A program made the position numbers and the translations under genes. DNA of 14,499 bases from Deltaproteobacteria bacterium (lineage in GTDB: Bacteria; Desulfobacterota; JADFXK01), in NCBI GenBank assembly GCA_015233285.1, contig JADFYA010000046.1, positions 1 through 14,499 of the forward strand, given 5' to 3'. The stretch's first letter is position 1, and each line of letters starts with the position of its first letter. The notes beneath the pieces were generated by a model. The model ran no database searches, was not told the origin of the DNA, and saw nothing but the letters and a program-made list of their open reading frames with translations. Of this stretch, positions 5,046 through 13,198 are shown one piece after another.

Positions 5046-7811
5046 TTATTTCGGCTTCCGGTCTGTCTGCGGCACCGTCTCCACAATCAGATGATGGCCG
5101 AAATACTTCCGGGCCACCCGGCTGATGTCTTCTTTGGTCACTTTCTTGATCATCTCATTGTATTTGTTATCCCAATCATATCCCAGGCCAAGGGATTCGT
5201 TGACCGTGTCGCTGAAGGCCTGGGCCGCGGTGGTTTCTAAGTTCATCTGGTGCATGGTCGTGCACAGGTTGATGCCGGTGCTAAGCTCCTGGTCCGAAAC
5301 CGGTCCCTGGCGTAGTCGATCCATTTGAGTCACAATCAGGTCGGTGACCTGTTTGGCGTTCTCCGGCGTGGTTTGAGTCAAGACGCAGAAATATCCCGCG
5401 TCCGGGGTATTAACACTGAATCCGTGAATGACATAGACCAGGTCGCGGTCCTCCCGCAGGGCCTTGTGCAACCAGCCGCCGGGATAGTTGACCCCGGAGG
5501 TAACGGCGTCAATGACATTCATCACGGCCCGGTCCGGGTCCTTCAGGTCTACTCCGTTATACCCGATCATAATGGCATCCGAGGCTTTTTCCGTCGGTTT
5601 GCTCACCACGGTGTCGGCCGTCAGGGTTAGGGACTGGTGCGGCCAGGCGGGCTGGGCCGGAGTCTGACCCGACATACCGCCCAGGAGTTCCTGGATCTTG
5701 GTCTCCACTTTGGCTGATTCTACGTCTCCATACACGGCTAGCACCAGGTTGCCCGGAGTCATCAGTTGCCCGTGCAAGGCGGCCAGGTCATTCCGGCTAA
5801 ATCCGGTCACGGATTCCGAGTTGCCTAAGATATCGTTATGGTATGGGTGGTCTTTGAAATAAGCGGCCCGGAACAGGTGTTCCACCTCGGCCTGCCAGCT
5901 TTCGTCCCGCTTCTTGATGGCCAGCAGGGTGTCCCGGCGTTCCGTCTCCATTTCCTTGGGATCAAAACCAGGGTTCCGGAGTACATCGGTCAGGATGGTC
6001 AGGGCCCGGTCAAGGTCTTCTTTAAGGAACTGGCCTTTAACAAAAAATGTGTTTCGGCCCGATCCCGCGCCCATAACGCCGCCCAAAGATTCAATCTGGG
6101 TGTCAAGCTGCTCTTTGGTCCGGGTGGTGGTGCCGCGGAAAAGCATATCGGCCATAAACCGGCTTAACCCCGGCTTGTCTTTGGGTTCATAGGCCAACCC
6201 GCCCCGGCCCACGAGCATGATATTGACCATGGGCAGAGATTTGACCGGCTTAATCAATAAGGTCAGTCCATTAGGCAGGACTTTCTTTTCTACCGCCGGT
6301 CCGGCCGCCTGCGGTTTAGTCTGGGCCTCCGGCTTGGCCTTTTCGACGCCAGCCGGTTTTAGGACGGCCACGGTGCGGTGGTCGTTCCGGAAGTACTTAT
6401 TCACCACCCGGATGATGTCCGCCGGGGTAACCTGCTGAATCAGGTCATTATAGTTATCTTCAAAATAAGGGTCTCCAGTTAGGGCCATGTTTTCGGCCAT
6501 ATCTGCGGCCTGACCTTCAACGCTCTGGCGGGCAAAGATCCGCTGGGCCATGACGGCCCGTTTAGCCCGCTCCAACTCGGGCAGGCTGACCGGCTCCCGT
6601 CTCAAACGGTCGATTTCCAACTCCACCACCTCCATAGCCTGATCCTGGTTCTGGTAGGGCAGATTCATGGAGACAATAAACATCCCGGTTACGCCGGACG
6701 GGGTGTAGGAGGAACAAGACACGCCCAAGGCCAGGTTACGTTCATCCCGAAGCACTCGATGCAACCGCGACGACTTTCCCTGCCCTAGAATAATGGCCAG
6801 AACATCTAGGGGGTACATATCCGGTGCGGTTAAGCTCACCGTTTTGTAGCCCACGGAAATCGAACCAAGCCTGGCCAGCGGAGATTCCTTTTCCACCCGT
6901 CGATCCGTCAATTGCTCCGGTTCCGCGGGGACATAGGTATCGACCTGGGTCCCTCTGGCCCAGTCCCGGCTGAGCTTGATGATCTCGCTTAGGGCCTCAT
7001 GGGGATTGACATCTCCGACTACGGTGACGATGGTGTTTTGGGGCACATACCTGGTCTTGTAGTACGTTAGCAAATCCTGCCGGGTTACCCGCTTAAAGAC
7101 GTCTTCATACCCGATGACGGGATATCTAATCGGATTTTCCCTATAGGCCGTGGCCAGAAACAGCCGGTTCAAGATCCGGTCGGGATTGGTTTCGTTCATC
7201 CGCATCTCTTGAATAATGACCTGGCGTTCCCGGTTGAACGCATTTTCATCGATAGCACAGGTGGAAACATAATTCATTAGAAGTGACAGGGCCTTCTTAT
7301 ACCGGTCCGAAACGGTGTTGATGAAATATACGGTATGGTCGGTGGAGGTGTAGGCATTCGTCGCGCCTCCCAGCTCCTCCAGTGTTTTTTTGGCTTCAGC
7401 CTCCGTAAAAACCGAGGTCGCCCCCCCGGCCACGACATGTTCCAAATAGTGACTCAATCCGGCCGTCATCCAGTTTCCTTCATAGATGGACCCGGCCCGC
7501 ACGAAGACCTGAGAGGCTACTGTTTTGGACATGTGGCTTTCCCGGATCAACATGGTTAACCCATTGTCCAGTTGGACAAAAAGATCCCCCGGCCGGGAAG
7601 GAAACACCCGGGCCACCCGCGCCTGGTCGGCCGCGGCTAAATTGAGGTTGGGGATGGTCTTTTTTTCATCAGCCGGGGCACTCGATTTGTCCGAGGCGGC
7701 TGCAACCGGCGGCTTTCCCGTGGCCGCACATCCAGCCAGCAGCATCCAGACCAGGGTCAAGGCCACGGTCAAGGTGAGGTATTTTTTGGGGCGTAGGGAT
7801 TGAGTTTGCAA
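5046..7811 (-). CDS. M16 family zinc metallopeptidase lipoprotein, fused catalytic and non-catalytic halves
   Basis: 921 aa, predicted lipoprotein on the outer face of the cell envelope. A signal peptide ends in the lipobox LLAGC (C28), and a low-complexity linker follows. The first half (about 65-490) is a catalytic M16 unit with the inverted zinc motif HYLEH (H121, E124, H125) and the third ligand E202, 77 residues later as in pitrilysin. A Pro/Ala/Lys-rich linker (about 483-510) leads to a second M16 unit (about 511-915) that has no HxxEH. This half keeps the Arg/Tyr-bearing segment (LREDRDLVYVIHG) typical of the non-catalytic partner. So it is a single-chain version of the M16B pairs that are usually two genes, probably degrading peptides in the envelope. 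It starts at TTG (7811) with AAGGA nine bases upstream; no ATG or GTG is available nearby. It lies 74 bases after the antitoxin-like gene. Confidence 0.93.
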   Translation of the reverse strand: MQTQSLRPKKYLTLTVALTLVWMLLAGCAATGKPPVAAASDKSSAPADEKKTIPNLNLAAADQARVARVFPSRPGDLFVQLDNGLTMLIRESHMSKTVASQVFVRAGSIYEGNWMTAGLSHYLEHVVAGGATSVFTEAEAKKTLEELGGATNAYTSTDHTVYFINTVSDRYKKALSLLMNYVSTCAIDENAFNRERQVIIQEMRMNETNPDRILNRLFLATAYRENPIRYPVIGYEDVFKRVTRQDLLTYYKTRYVPQNTIVTVVGDVNPHEALSEIIKLSRDWARGTQVDTYVPAEPEQLTDRRVEKESPLARLGSISVGYKTVSLTAPDMYPLDVLAIILGQGKSSRLHRVLRDERNLALGVSCSSYTPSGVTGMFIVSMNLPYQNQDQAMEVVELEIDRLRREPVSLPELERAKRAVMAQRIFARQSVEGQAADMAENMALTGDPYFEDNYNDLIQQVTPADIIRVVNKYFRNDHRTVAVLKPAGVEKAKPEAQTKPQAAGPAVEKKVLPNGLTLLIKPVKSLPMVNIMLVGRGGLAYEPKDKPGLSRFMADMLFRGTTTRTKEQLDTQIESLGGVMGAGSGRNTFFVKGQFLKEDLDRALTILTDVLRNPGFDPKEMETERRDTLLAIKKRDESWQAEVEHLFRAAYFKDHPYHNDILGNSESVTGFSRNDLAALHGQLMTPGNLVLAVYGDVESAKVETKIQELLGGMSGQTPAQPAWPHQSLTLTADTVVSKPTEKASDAIMIGYNGVDLKDPDRAVMNVIDAVTSGVNYPGGWLHKALREDRDLVYVIHGFSVNTPDAGYFCVLTQTTPENAKQVTDLIVTQMDRLRQGPVSDQELSTGINLCTTMHQMNLETTAAQAFSDTVNESLGLGYDWDNKYNEMIKKVTKEDISRVARKYFGHHLIVETVPQTDRKPK

Positions 7812-7885
7812 TGGTGATCGTCCTTATTTTGGGGGGAATGGAGGGTGATATTTTAAGGTGACAATAAGCGTAAGATAACGCATCT

Positions 7886-8083
7886 TCAAGCTAGCCGGTT
7901 ATACAGTTCAGTATTCTTATTGAGGACGTAATCAACGGCTTGCCGAAAGATGTCCTCAGGCTGTTTGAGCAAGTTTTCTATACTAATAGAGACTAATTCT
8001 TCAGGAGTAATACTCAATTGCTCGGACATTTCTTGCAACAATTGCCACCGCTCATCCGGAATACTTATTGTCATGTTACTCAT
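7886..8083 (-). CDS. Small ribbon-helix-helix antitoxin-like DNA-binding protein (orphan)
   Basis: 65 aa. The N-terminus (MTISIPDERWQLLQEM) has the beta-strand then helix pattern of ribbon-helix-helix repressors. A second helix follows (TPEELVSISIENLLK), and the tail (FRQAVDYVLNKNTELYNRLA) is of the type that wraps a toxin in type II antitoxins. From memory of such families, similar proteins precede Doc/Fic or VapC-like toxins. Here only 74 bases separate it from the M16 gene, and no toxin frame is present on either side. The start is ATG at 8083 with GAGGTG nine bases upstream; an internal ATG at 8074 is possible but has no better site. It may be a leftover of a toxin-antitoxin module or a stand-alone regulator. 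Target DNA is unknown. Confidence 0.7.
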   Translation of the reverse strand: MSNMTISIPDERWQLLQEMSEQLSITPEELVSISIENLLKQPEDIFRQAVDYVLNKNTELYNRLA

Positions 8084-8106
8084 AATGACACCTCAGAAAA
8101 ATTTAA

Positions 8107-8117
8107 GGTCTCTGACC
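8107..8117. promoter_or_regulatory. Short palindrome upstream of the antitoxin-like gene, possible operator
   Basis: GGTC-TCT-GACC is a perfect inverted repeat 24 bases before the antitoxin start codon. It lies between a -35-like TCGACA and a -10-like TAAATT on the minus strand, although these are only 14 bases apart. Autoregulation through such a site is common for antitoxins; here it is inference from position. Confidence 0.25.
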
Positions 8118-8171
8118 AGTGTCGATCGGGCCGTGCGCCGATTCTGTGTCCAAACAATTTGGTTTGGTTGA

Positions 8172-8205
8172 CGGGAAAACAAAATAAACTGGTTGCGCGG
8201 TCCAG
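8172..8205 (-). terminator. Weak intrinsic terminator after the kinase-like gene
   Basis: On the minus strand, CTGG pairs with CCAG around a nine-base loop (8205-8189). A T-rich stretch follows (TTTATTTTGTTTT, 8188-8176). It begins 9 bases after the TGA stop of the kinase-like gene. The stem is only 4 bp, so the call rests mainly on the T-tract and the position. Confidence 0.4.
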
Positions 8206-8213
8206 CCCATCGT

Positions 8214-9197
8214 TCATGAGTGATGAATTTGGTCTCGGCTGATGCCGATGTCTTCCACCAGATCGTCCACGGTATCGTAATAGACTTCCGCGCCCCGGGA
8301 AAAGTGCATCAAGGCGTGGTGCAGCTGGATCGGGATATAGGGGTAGATCTTCCGCAGGTTCATCACGCGGTTCGACCAGACGATGTTAAGATCATCATCG
8401 ATCATCCGGTCGGCCAGATCTGGCTGCTCCCGCCTCAGATCACCCATCAAGACATCGCCCTTGCCCACCACGAAGGCCAGGACGTTACCCAACCCAAACA
8501 GGTCGAATCCGAAAGGGTTTTCTTTGGTCCGGTAGGCGTAGTCAAAATCAATCCAGACGTAGCGGCCGGTGTCCTTCTCTACCAGCAGATGATCCCGCCG
8601 GATATCACCATGGGTGGTTCGATTGTCGTGCAAACATTTAATGGCCGCGTAGGCGTGCAACAGCTTGTCGAGCACCTCCGGCAATTGGTTGTAAAAGTAT
8701 TCTTCATGCGTCCCCGGCAGATCGATGATGTGATCGGCCAGGGTGGGTCCCTCTACGAAATCCAAGATCCGGAGATTGTTTCCGGAGTCGTCTTCCACCG
8801 AATAGCCCTGCATAAAGTGGGGGTGACCTCTAACCAGGTCCAGAATTCGGGCTTCTTTCTTGGGGTTTCGGAAAAAGGTGAATTTTATTTGCCCGATGAC
8901 ACCCTCATAAGTTTCAAAGAAAGCCAGCTTTAAGACCTTGCGCCGGCCGGTCCGAAGGTCATGGGCCCGTTTAACCCAGTATTTGGGTTCATCATCAAGA
9001 CCAAACCGCTTTTCCGTCTCCGTGCCCCGAACCAGGAACAGATCTTCCCCGGCGCAAATCACATCATTAGAATCAATATTAAAATAATTGCTGGTATCCG
9101 TAAATACGCGCAGACGGGCCGGGCTAATGGTTATACCCAACAGGCGGTGGATCTGACCCGCAATAAATTCCCGTGATGGTATCCGGTCGTTGTTCAG
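8214..9197 (-). CDS. Protein-kinase-fold protein (RIO/aminoglycoside-phosphotransferase-like), CTG start proposed
   Basis: Predicted cytoplasmic ATP-dependent phosphotransferase of unknown substrate. Numbers count from the TTG at 9140. A beta-3 lysine is likely in RKVLKLAF (K71), with a helix-C glutamate in KKEARILDL (E97) and a hinge at ILDFVEGPTL (125-134). The catalytic loop is HGDIRRDHLLVE (H177, D179), with a DFG-equivalent DFD (198-200) and a DLFGLGNVLAF segment (213-223) like the F-helix. The asparagine usually five residues after the catalytic Asp is His184. The reading frame stays protein-like upstream of TTG 9140, which has no ribosome site. The frame is open back to a TGA at 9240, and no ATG/GTG/TTG lies in that stretch. 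A GGAGGA (9207-9202) stands five bases before a CTG at 9197, giving 327 aa. It has a 163-base gap before it and a weak terminator after it, so it may be a single-gene unit. Confidence 0.8.
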   Translation of the reverse strand: MNNDRIPSREFIAGQIHRLLGITISPARLRVFTDTSNYFNIDSNDVICAGEDLFLVRGTETEKRFGLDDEPKYWVKRAHDLRTGRRKVLKLAFFETYEGVIGQIKFTFFRNPKKEARILDLVRGHPHFMQGYSVEDDSGNNLRILDFVEGPTLADHIIDLPGTHEEYFYNQLPEVLDKLLHAYAAIKCLHDNRTTHGDIRRDHLLVEKDTGRYVWIDFDYAYRTKENPFGFDLFGLGNVLAFVVGKGDVLMGDLRREQPDLADRMIDDDLNIVWSNRVMNLRKIYPYIPIQLHHALMHFSRGAEVYYDTVDDLVEDIGISRDQIHHS

Positions 9198-9201
9198 ATG
9201 G

Positions 9202-9207
9202 TCCTCC
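9202..9207 (-). promoter_or_regulatory. Ribosome binding site that sets a CTG start for the kinase-like gene
   Basis: GGAGGA on the minus strand, five bases (counted from GGAGG) before CTG 9197-9195. It is the only strong Shine-Dalgarno upstream of this gene. The alternative TTG at 9140 is preceded by CCACCGCC and has none. The 19 residues between CTG and TTG read like ordinary protein (NNDRIPSREFIAGQIHRL). Confidence 0.5.
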
Positions 9208-9360
9208 GTAGCCTGACTCTTACCCCAATAGACAAATGATCACACCAGTCCGATGCCGAATTCCACCATTTTAGAAAAAGCTTGCGCCGCGGTTTACAAA
9301 TTGCGGACCCTGAAGGCAACTTTGCGACCTGGAGACCGGGAGATCAACGCGCTCTGGTTC

Positions 9361-11331
9361 CTATCCTTTATCTTTATCCTGATCCAAGACCTGGCGAATC
9401 AACCGGAGCATTTCTCTGGTTTCATACGGCTTATTAAGAAATCCTCGAGCGCCTTCTTTAATGACCATGTTGGCCGGTTCCGGTCCGGCAAACCCACTGG
9501 CCATGACGACCTTTAGGTCTGGGTTGATTTTTAGAAGCTCGGTCAGACACTTTCGTCCCCCCATGCCCGGCATGATCAAATCCATCAAGACCAGGTCGAT
9601 GTTATTTCCTTTCTCCCGATACACTTCCAGAGCGCTTTCGCCATCAACTGCGGTGAAAACCGTGTAGCCGAACTTGGTCAAAACTTGTCGGCCGACGTGT
9701 ATGATGAACTCTTCGTCATCCACCAATAAAATGGTCTCAGTGCCGCCCTCGTAGATCGGTCTCTGGGTTTTCTCTTCCGGGCCGGCCGGCGCAACTTGCG
9801 GGATCGCCTGGAGAAAGATATTAAATGTGGTCCCATGTCCCGGTTCACTATAGCACATGACATGACCGCCATGCTTTTTGACGATGCCGTAGACCATGGC
9901 CAAACCCAATCCGGTGCCTCGTCCCGACTCCTTAGTCGTAAAGAACGGCTCAAAAATATGGGCCTGGATATCCTTGCTCATCCCGTGACCCGTGTCGATG
10001 ATGGAAATAAGCACGTAGTCGCCGGGGTTGATGTCTGGATATGTCTTCCCGTAACGATCGGTAATCGTATAATTTTTGGTTTCGATAATCAGGTCGCCGC
10101 CATCGGGCATGGCATCTTTGGCGTTAATGGCCAGGTTCATTAGGACCTGCTCAATTTGGGCGGGATCCGCCTCCACCGACCATAAGTCATCAGCCAATCG
10201 AAGTCCGATGCCGATCATTTTGGGCAAGGTGTGGTCTAAAAGTTTCCTGAGTTCCCGAATCTCATGGTTCAGGTCTAGCTGCTGCAGCTTGACCTCCACC
10301 TTCCGGCTGAAGGCCAAAAGTTGACGGGTCAAGATGCCGCCTCTTTTGGCGGCCCGATAAATGCCTTGCAACCGTTTATAAATCGGATCATTCTCTTTTG
10401 CTTCCAACAACAATAACTCGGAAAAGCCCTGAATAGCCTGAAGAAGGTTGTTAAAGTCATGGGCGATGCCTCCGGCTAAGGTGCCGATGGCTTCCATCTT
10501 CTGGGCCCGCTGCAATTGAGACTCCAGACGCCGTCTGGCGGTGACGTCCCGGTCCACTCCGGTAAAGCCGATGAGCTGTCCGGCCGCGTCAAAAATCGGC
10601 TGGGCGCTGCTTTCAAAAAATCGTTCGCCTTCGTCTTGGTGAATGCGGCGCAGAGCCAGGTCGGTCCATCCGGTTTTTTCTGCGACTGCTTTTTGAAGAA
10701 GAACCTGAAACATCTCACGATCTCCAGGGTGAACCAGACTCCAGGCCAACACTCCGACAACATCACCCACTTCATAATTCAACAAATTTTTGACTGCACT
10801 ATTAGAGAAGGTATATCGGCCGTCAGCGTCTACCGCCCAGACCCAGTCCACGATTGACTCGACCAGGGAGCGATAGTTCTCTTCGCTTTGACGCAGTGCT
10901 TCTACAGCTTGCTTCTTTTCTTTTCTAAGGTCGATGGTTTCCACCGCTCCCTCAAGGAGCCGAAGAAATTCTGCAGGCTGAACAGGTTTACGGAGATAAT
11001 GCAGCGCCCCCTTTTCTAAAGCAGACACGGCTGAGTCTAGATCCGCATAGGCGGTCATGATGACAAAAACACAACTCGGCAGAATCTTTTTTAGATATGA
11101 TAAAACTTCCGTGCCGGAACCATCGGGTAACTTCAAGTCGATAAATGCGACCTGGGACTCAAACTCCGAGGTCATCTCCCGCGCATCTCTGGCGCTGTGG
11201 GCCACTCCCACGACGTAACCCCGTGACTCCAGGATGTCGGCCAGACTCTCGGCCAGATCCCGATCATCATCTACGATCAGAACCCGGCAGCCCGGCCCCA
11301 CATCCAACGATCGGCCTAATTCTTCAGGCAT
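9361..11331 (-). CDS. Hybrid sensor histidine kinase: REC-PAS-HisKA-HATPase-REC
   Basis: Soluble signalling protein of 656 aa with no membrane segment. Receiver 1 spans about 15-130 (acidic DDD at 21-23, phospho-acceptor D65, T93, K115). A short coiled coil and a PAS domain follow at about 148-268. The HisKA box is [14 protein letters not shown] (H291), and the HATPase_c domain has [10 protein letters not shown] (N403), DTGHGM (D446) and GTGLGLA (472-478). Receiver 2 spans about 533-650 (phospho-acceptor D584, K634). The N-terminal receiver can take phosphate from the kinase encoded just upstream, and the C-terminal one can pass it on or store it. No DNA-binding or other output domain is present. 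Start: ATG at 11331 with AAGGAG nine bases upstream. Its ATGCCTGA overlaps the stop of the upstream kinase gene, which implies translational coupling. The open frame further upstream (to 11427) is only an overlap with that gene. Confidence 0.94.
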   Translation of the reverse strand: MPEELGRSLDVGPGCRVLIVDDDRDLAESLADILESRGYVVGVAHSARDAREMTSEFESQVAFIDLKLPDGSGTEVLSYLKKILPSCVFVIMTAYADLDSAVSALEKGALHYLRKPVQPAEFLRLLEGAVETIDLRKEKKQAVEALRQSEENYRSLVESIVDWVWAVDADGRYTFSNSAVKNLLNYEVGDVVGVLAWSLVHPGDREMFQVLLQKAVAEKTGWTDLALRRIHQDEGERFFESSAQPIFDAAGQLIGFTGVDRDVTARRRLESQLQRAQKMEAIGTLAGGIAHDFNNLLQAIQGFSELLLLEAKENDPIYKRLQGIYRAAKRGGILTRQLLAFSRKVEVKLQQLDLNHEIRELRKLLDHTLPKMIGIGLRLADDLWSVEADPAQIEQVLMNLAINAKDAMPDGGDLIIETKNYTITDRYGKTYPDINPGDYVLISIIDTGHGMSKDIQAHIFEPFFTTKESGRGTGLGLAMVYGIVKKHGGHVMCYSEPGHGTTFNIFLQAIPQVAPAGPEEKTQRPIYEGGTETILLVDDEEFIIHVGRQVLTKFGYTVFTAVDGESALEVYREKGNNIDLVLMDLIMPGMGGRKCLTELLKINPDLKVVMASGFAGPEPANMVIKEGARGFLNKPYETREMLRLIRQVLDQDKDKG

Positions 11332-13198
11332 GTTCCAACTCTCCTTGTCGATAACCTTTTTCCGGCAGAGGCAGCCACAAAATAAACACCGTCCCCCGGC
11401 CTGGTTCCGTTTCGATATCCACACCACCGCCGTGCTGATCCATAATCTGCCTCACAATTGGAAGCCCCAGGCCGACCCCGAAGCTTTTAGTACTATACAA
11501 TGGTTCAAATATTTTTTCAAGCTGATCTGCCGTGATTCCAGGCCCGGTGTCGGTAACCAGAATTTCGATTTGATCGCTGATCTGTCTTGTTTCAACGATG
11601 AGTTTGGCCTCTTTTTTACCCTGGCCGGCTATCGCCGCGGGGGCTCCCATAGCAGTCATGGCCTGCAGTGCATTGTCGATGACATTTATCAGACAACGCC
11701 GAAACCGCTCCCGGTCAATGCTGACCTGCAACCTGGGCAAGAATAGCCGGACCACCTCAATGCCTTCCGGAATTTGATATTCGTCGAGGAGGTTGCCCAG
11801 CCAGTCATCTAACGAAGTAAGCTTCAGTTCCAGCGACTTGATCCGGGTATAATCCAAAAGCTCTTCAATAATCCGGTCACATCTGACAATGCTCCGTTCA
11901 GCCCGCTCCAGTGCCCGCTCGGCGCGTAAAATACCTCGGCCTCGAATGACTTCATCGATAGTAAACAATGAGTTCCGCACGGTGCCCAGAGGATTTCTGA
12001 TCTCATGGCTGACCGTCGCCGTCAGTTGTCCCAAAACAGCCAGCCGTTCACTCTTGATCAGCTTCTCTTGAGCCGCCTGCAGGTCTTGTGTCCGCCGGGA
12101 AAGTTTGCGGATCATGGTGTTGAAATCCCGCGTCAAGGCCCCGATCTCATCGTCCCGCGTCACCGGGATTTCCTGATCCAGCACCCCTTCTGAAATGATA
12201 TAAGTTTGCCATCCCAAGCGGTGGATGGGACTGACGATACTCCGGGCCAACAGGGCCGAAATGAATATGGAGATCACGCCGCCCACGAGAAGAAAGACCA
12301 GGCCGCCGACATAAAAGTTTTCCCGCATCCGGCTGAATGGTTGGTCGGAGAGCAGTACGGCGGCATAGGCCACCGGGTTGTTTTGATGGTCTTTTAAAGC
12401 CAGTTCATTAGTATAACATCGCTCCCCGCCTATCTGGACAACTCCGTCGATATCAGGTGCAGGAAACGGGGCCAGGTAGGGTAGCGGGCCGAATGGTTCC
12501 ATCACCGATCCGGCCACCATCCGCCCTTGACTGACCAGGGCCACCTCGACTCCTGCAATCCGCTTGATTTTCTGCATCAAGTTCGTATCCAACTCCAGAA
12601 TTTTTCCGGCGACAAAGATAGCCGTCATCCGCTCATTGTCATATGTCAACGGCTTAACCACCATCATCACCAGCACCTGATGGTCACTCTTATCCTGAAG
12701 AAAGACATTCCGCAAAGATGAGTCAAGTTGCTCTAAGTCGGTGATGGACACCAGAGCATAAGAGGTGCTGGGTAAGCCTAAGACCGCCCGGTGGATCAAA
12801 GGATGTTCGATCTTTTGATTAAATGACAGAAATGTGGCCCGGGGGTCGGGAGCCAGCCCATTTTCATCGGTCACCGTGGCGAAAGATAACCCGTAGATTT
12901 TGCGAAGCTGTAATAAATACTCTTGAAGCTTCGAACTCAACCCTAAGACCATCACGGAGTCCAGGGTCTCATCTTTTTCCACATCCCGGCTCACGTTCTG
13001 AAGATATTGCATCTGGTCTTCCAATAACGATGAGACAAGGGATACGTTGTAGCTCAGTTGATCCCGGACCCGCTCCTTGATCTGATTGTTAGTCATGATA
13101 AAAATTGAAATAATAAACAGTAACAAGGGCAGACCGCCGGCCATGACCAGGACGATCATTAACCGAGATTTTAAAGATATGGGGAAACTTTTTTTCAT
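11324..13198 (-). CDS. Membrane sensor histidine kinase with periplasmic sensor, HAMP, HisKA and HATPase domains
   Basis: 624 aa, inner membrane. TM1 is at about 13-35 and TM2 at about 295-319; between them is a periplasmic region of about 260 residues, long enough for a double-Cache-like sensor (family not certain). HAMP follows at about 318-371, then the HisKA box ATVSHEIRNPLGTVRNSL (H398) and HATPase_c with NVIDNALQAM (N505, N509), DTGPG (550-554) and GVGLGLPIV (574-582). All catalytic motifs are intact, so autophosphorylation on H398 is expected. It has no receiver of its own; the adjacent hybrid protein carries two. The ATG overlaps the stop of the substrate-binding protein gene as ATGA, with no strong ribosome site of its own. 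The gene arrangement suggests that the binding protein presents the ligand to this sensor. Confidence 0.95.
   Translation of the reverse strand: MKKSFPISLKSRLMIVLVMAGGLPLLLFIISIFIMTNNQIKERVRDQLSYNVSLVSSLLEDQMQYLQNVSRDVEKDETLDSVMVLGLSSKLQEYLLQLRKIYGLSFATVTDENGLAPDPRATFLSFNQKIEHPLIHRAVLGLPSTSYALVSITDLEQLDSSLRNVFLQDKSDHQVLVMMVVKPLTYDNERMTAIFVAGKILELDTNLMQKIKRIAGVEVALVSQGRMVAGSVMEPFGPLPYLAPFPAPDIDGVVQIGGERCYTNELALKDHQNNPVAYAAVLLSDQPFSRMRENFYVGGLVFLLVGGVISIFISALLARSIVSPIHRLGWQTYIISEGVLDQEIPVTRDDEIGALTRDFNTMIRKLSRRTQDLQAAQEKLIKSERLAVLGQLTATVSHEIRNPLGTVRNSLFTIDEVIRGRGILRAERALERAERSIVRCDRIIEELLDYTRIKSLELKLTSLDDWLGNLLDEYQIPEGIEVVRLFLPRLQVSIDRERFRRCLINVIDNALQAMTAMGAPAAIAGQGKKEAKLIVETRQISDQIEILVTDTGPGITADQLEKIFEPLYSTKSFGVGLGLPIVRQIMDQHGGGVDIETEPGRGTVFILWLPLPEKGYRQGELEHA

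Noticed and set aside
4946..5086. N-terminal extension of the DUF3795 frame
   Set aside because: It overlaps the end of the M16 gene, and the family hallmark begins right after the ATG at 4945, which has its own ribosome site.
7868..7886. Two overlapping short inverted repeats (GCGT/ACGC and AAGAT/ATCTT) at the end of the antitoxin-like gene
   Set aside because: Stems of only 4-5 bp without a T-tract; likely chance, and neither a terminator nor an operator can be supported.
8220..8933. Plus-strand open frame of 237 codons
   Set aside because: It is antisense to the kinase-like gene, whose catalytic motifs are clear; the plus-strand translation shows no recognisable motif or ribosome site.
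9270..9360. Possible terminator or operator in the gap after the hybrid kinase (CCGC/GCGG pairing followed by a T run; GCAAAGTTGC palindrome)
   Set aside because: The stem is 4 bp with a long loop and the T run is displaced from it; the palindrome is short. Not strong enough to call.
11332..11427. N-terminal extension of the hybrid kinase frame
   Set aside because: It overlaps the C-terminal coding region of the upstream kinase in another frame; the ATG at 11331 has AAGGAG at the right distance and receiver homology starts shortly after.
11234..11746. Plus-strand open frame of 170 codons
   Set aside because: It spans the junction of the two kinase genes in antisense and reads as low-complexity shadow sequence.
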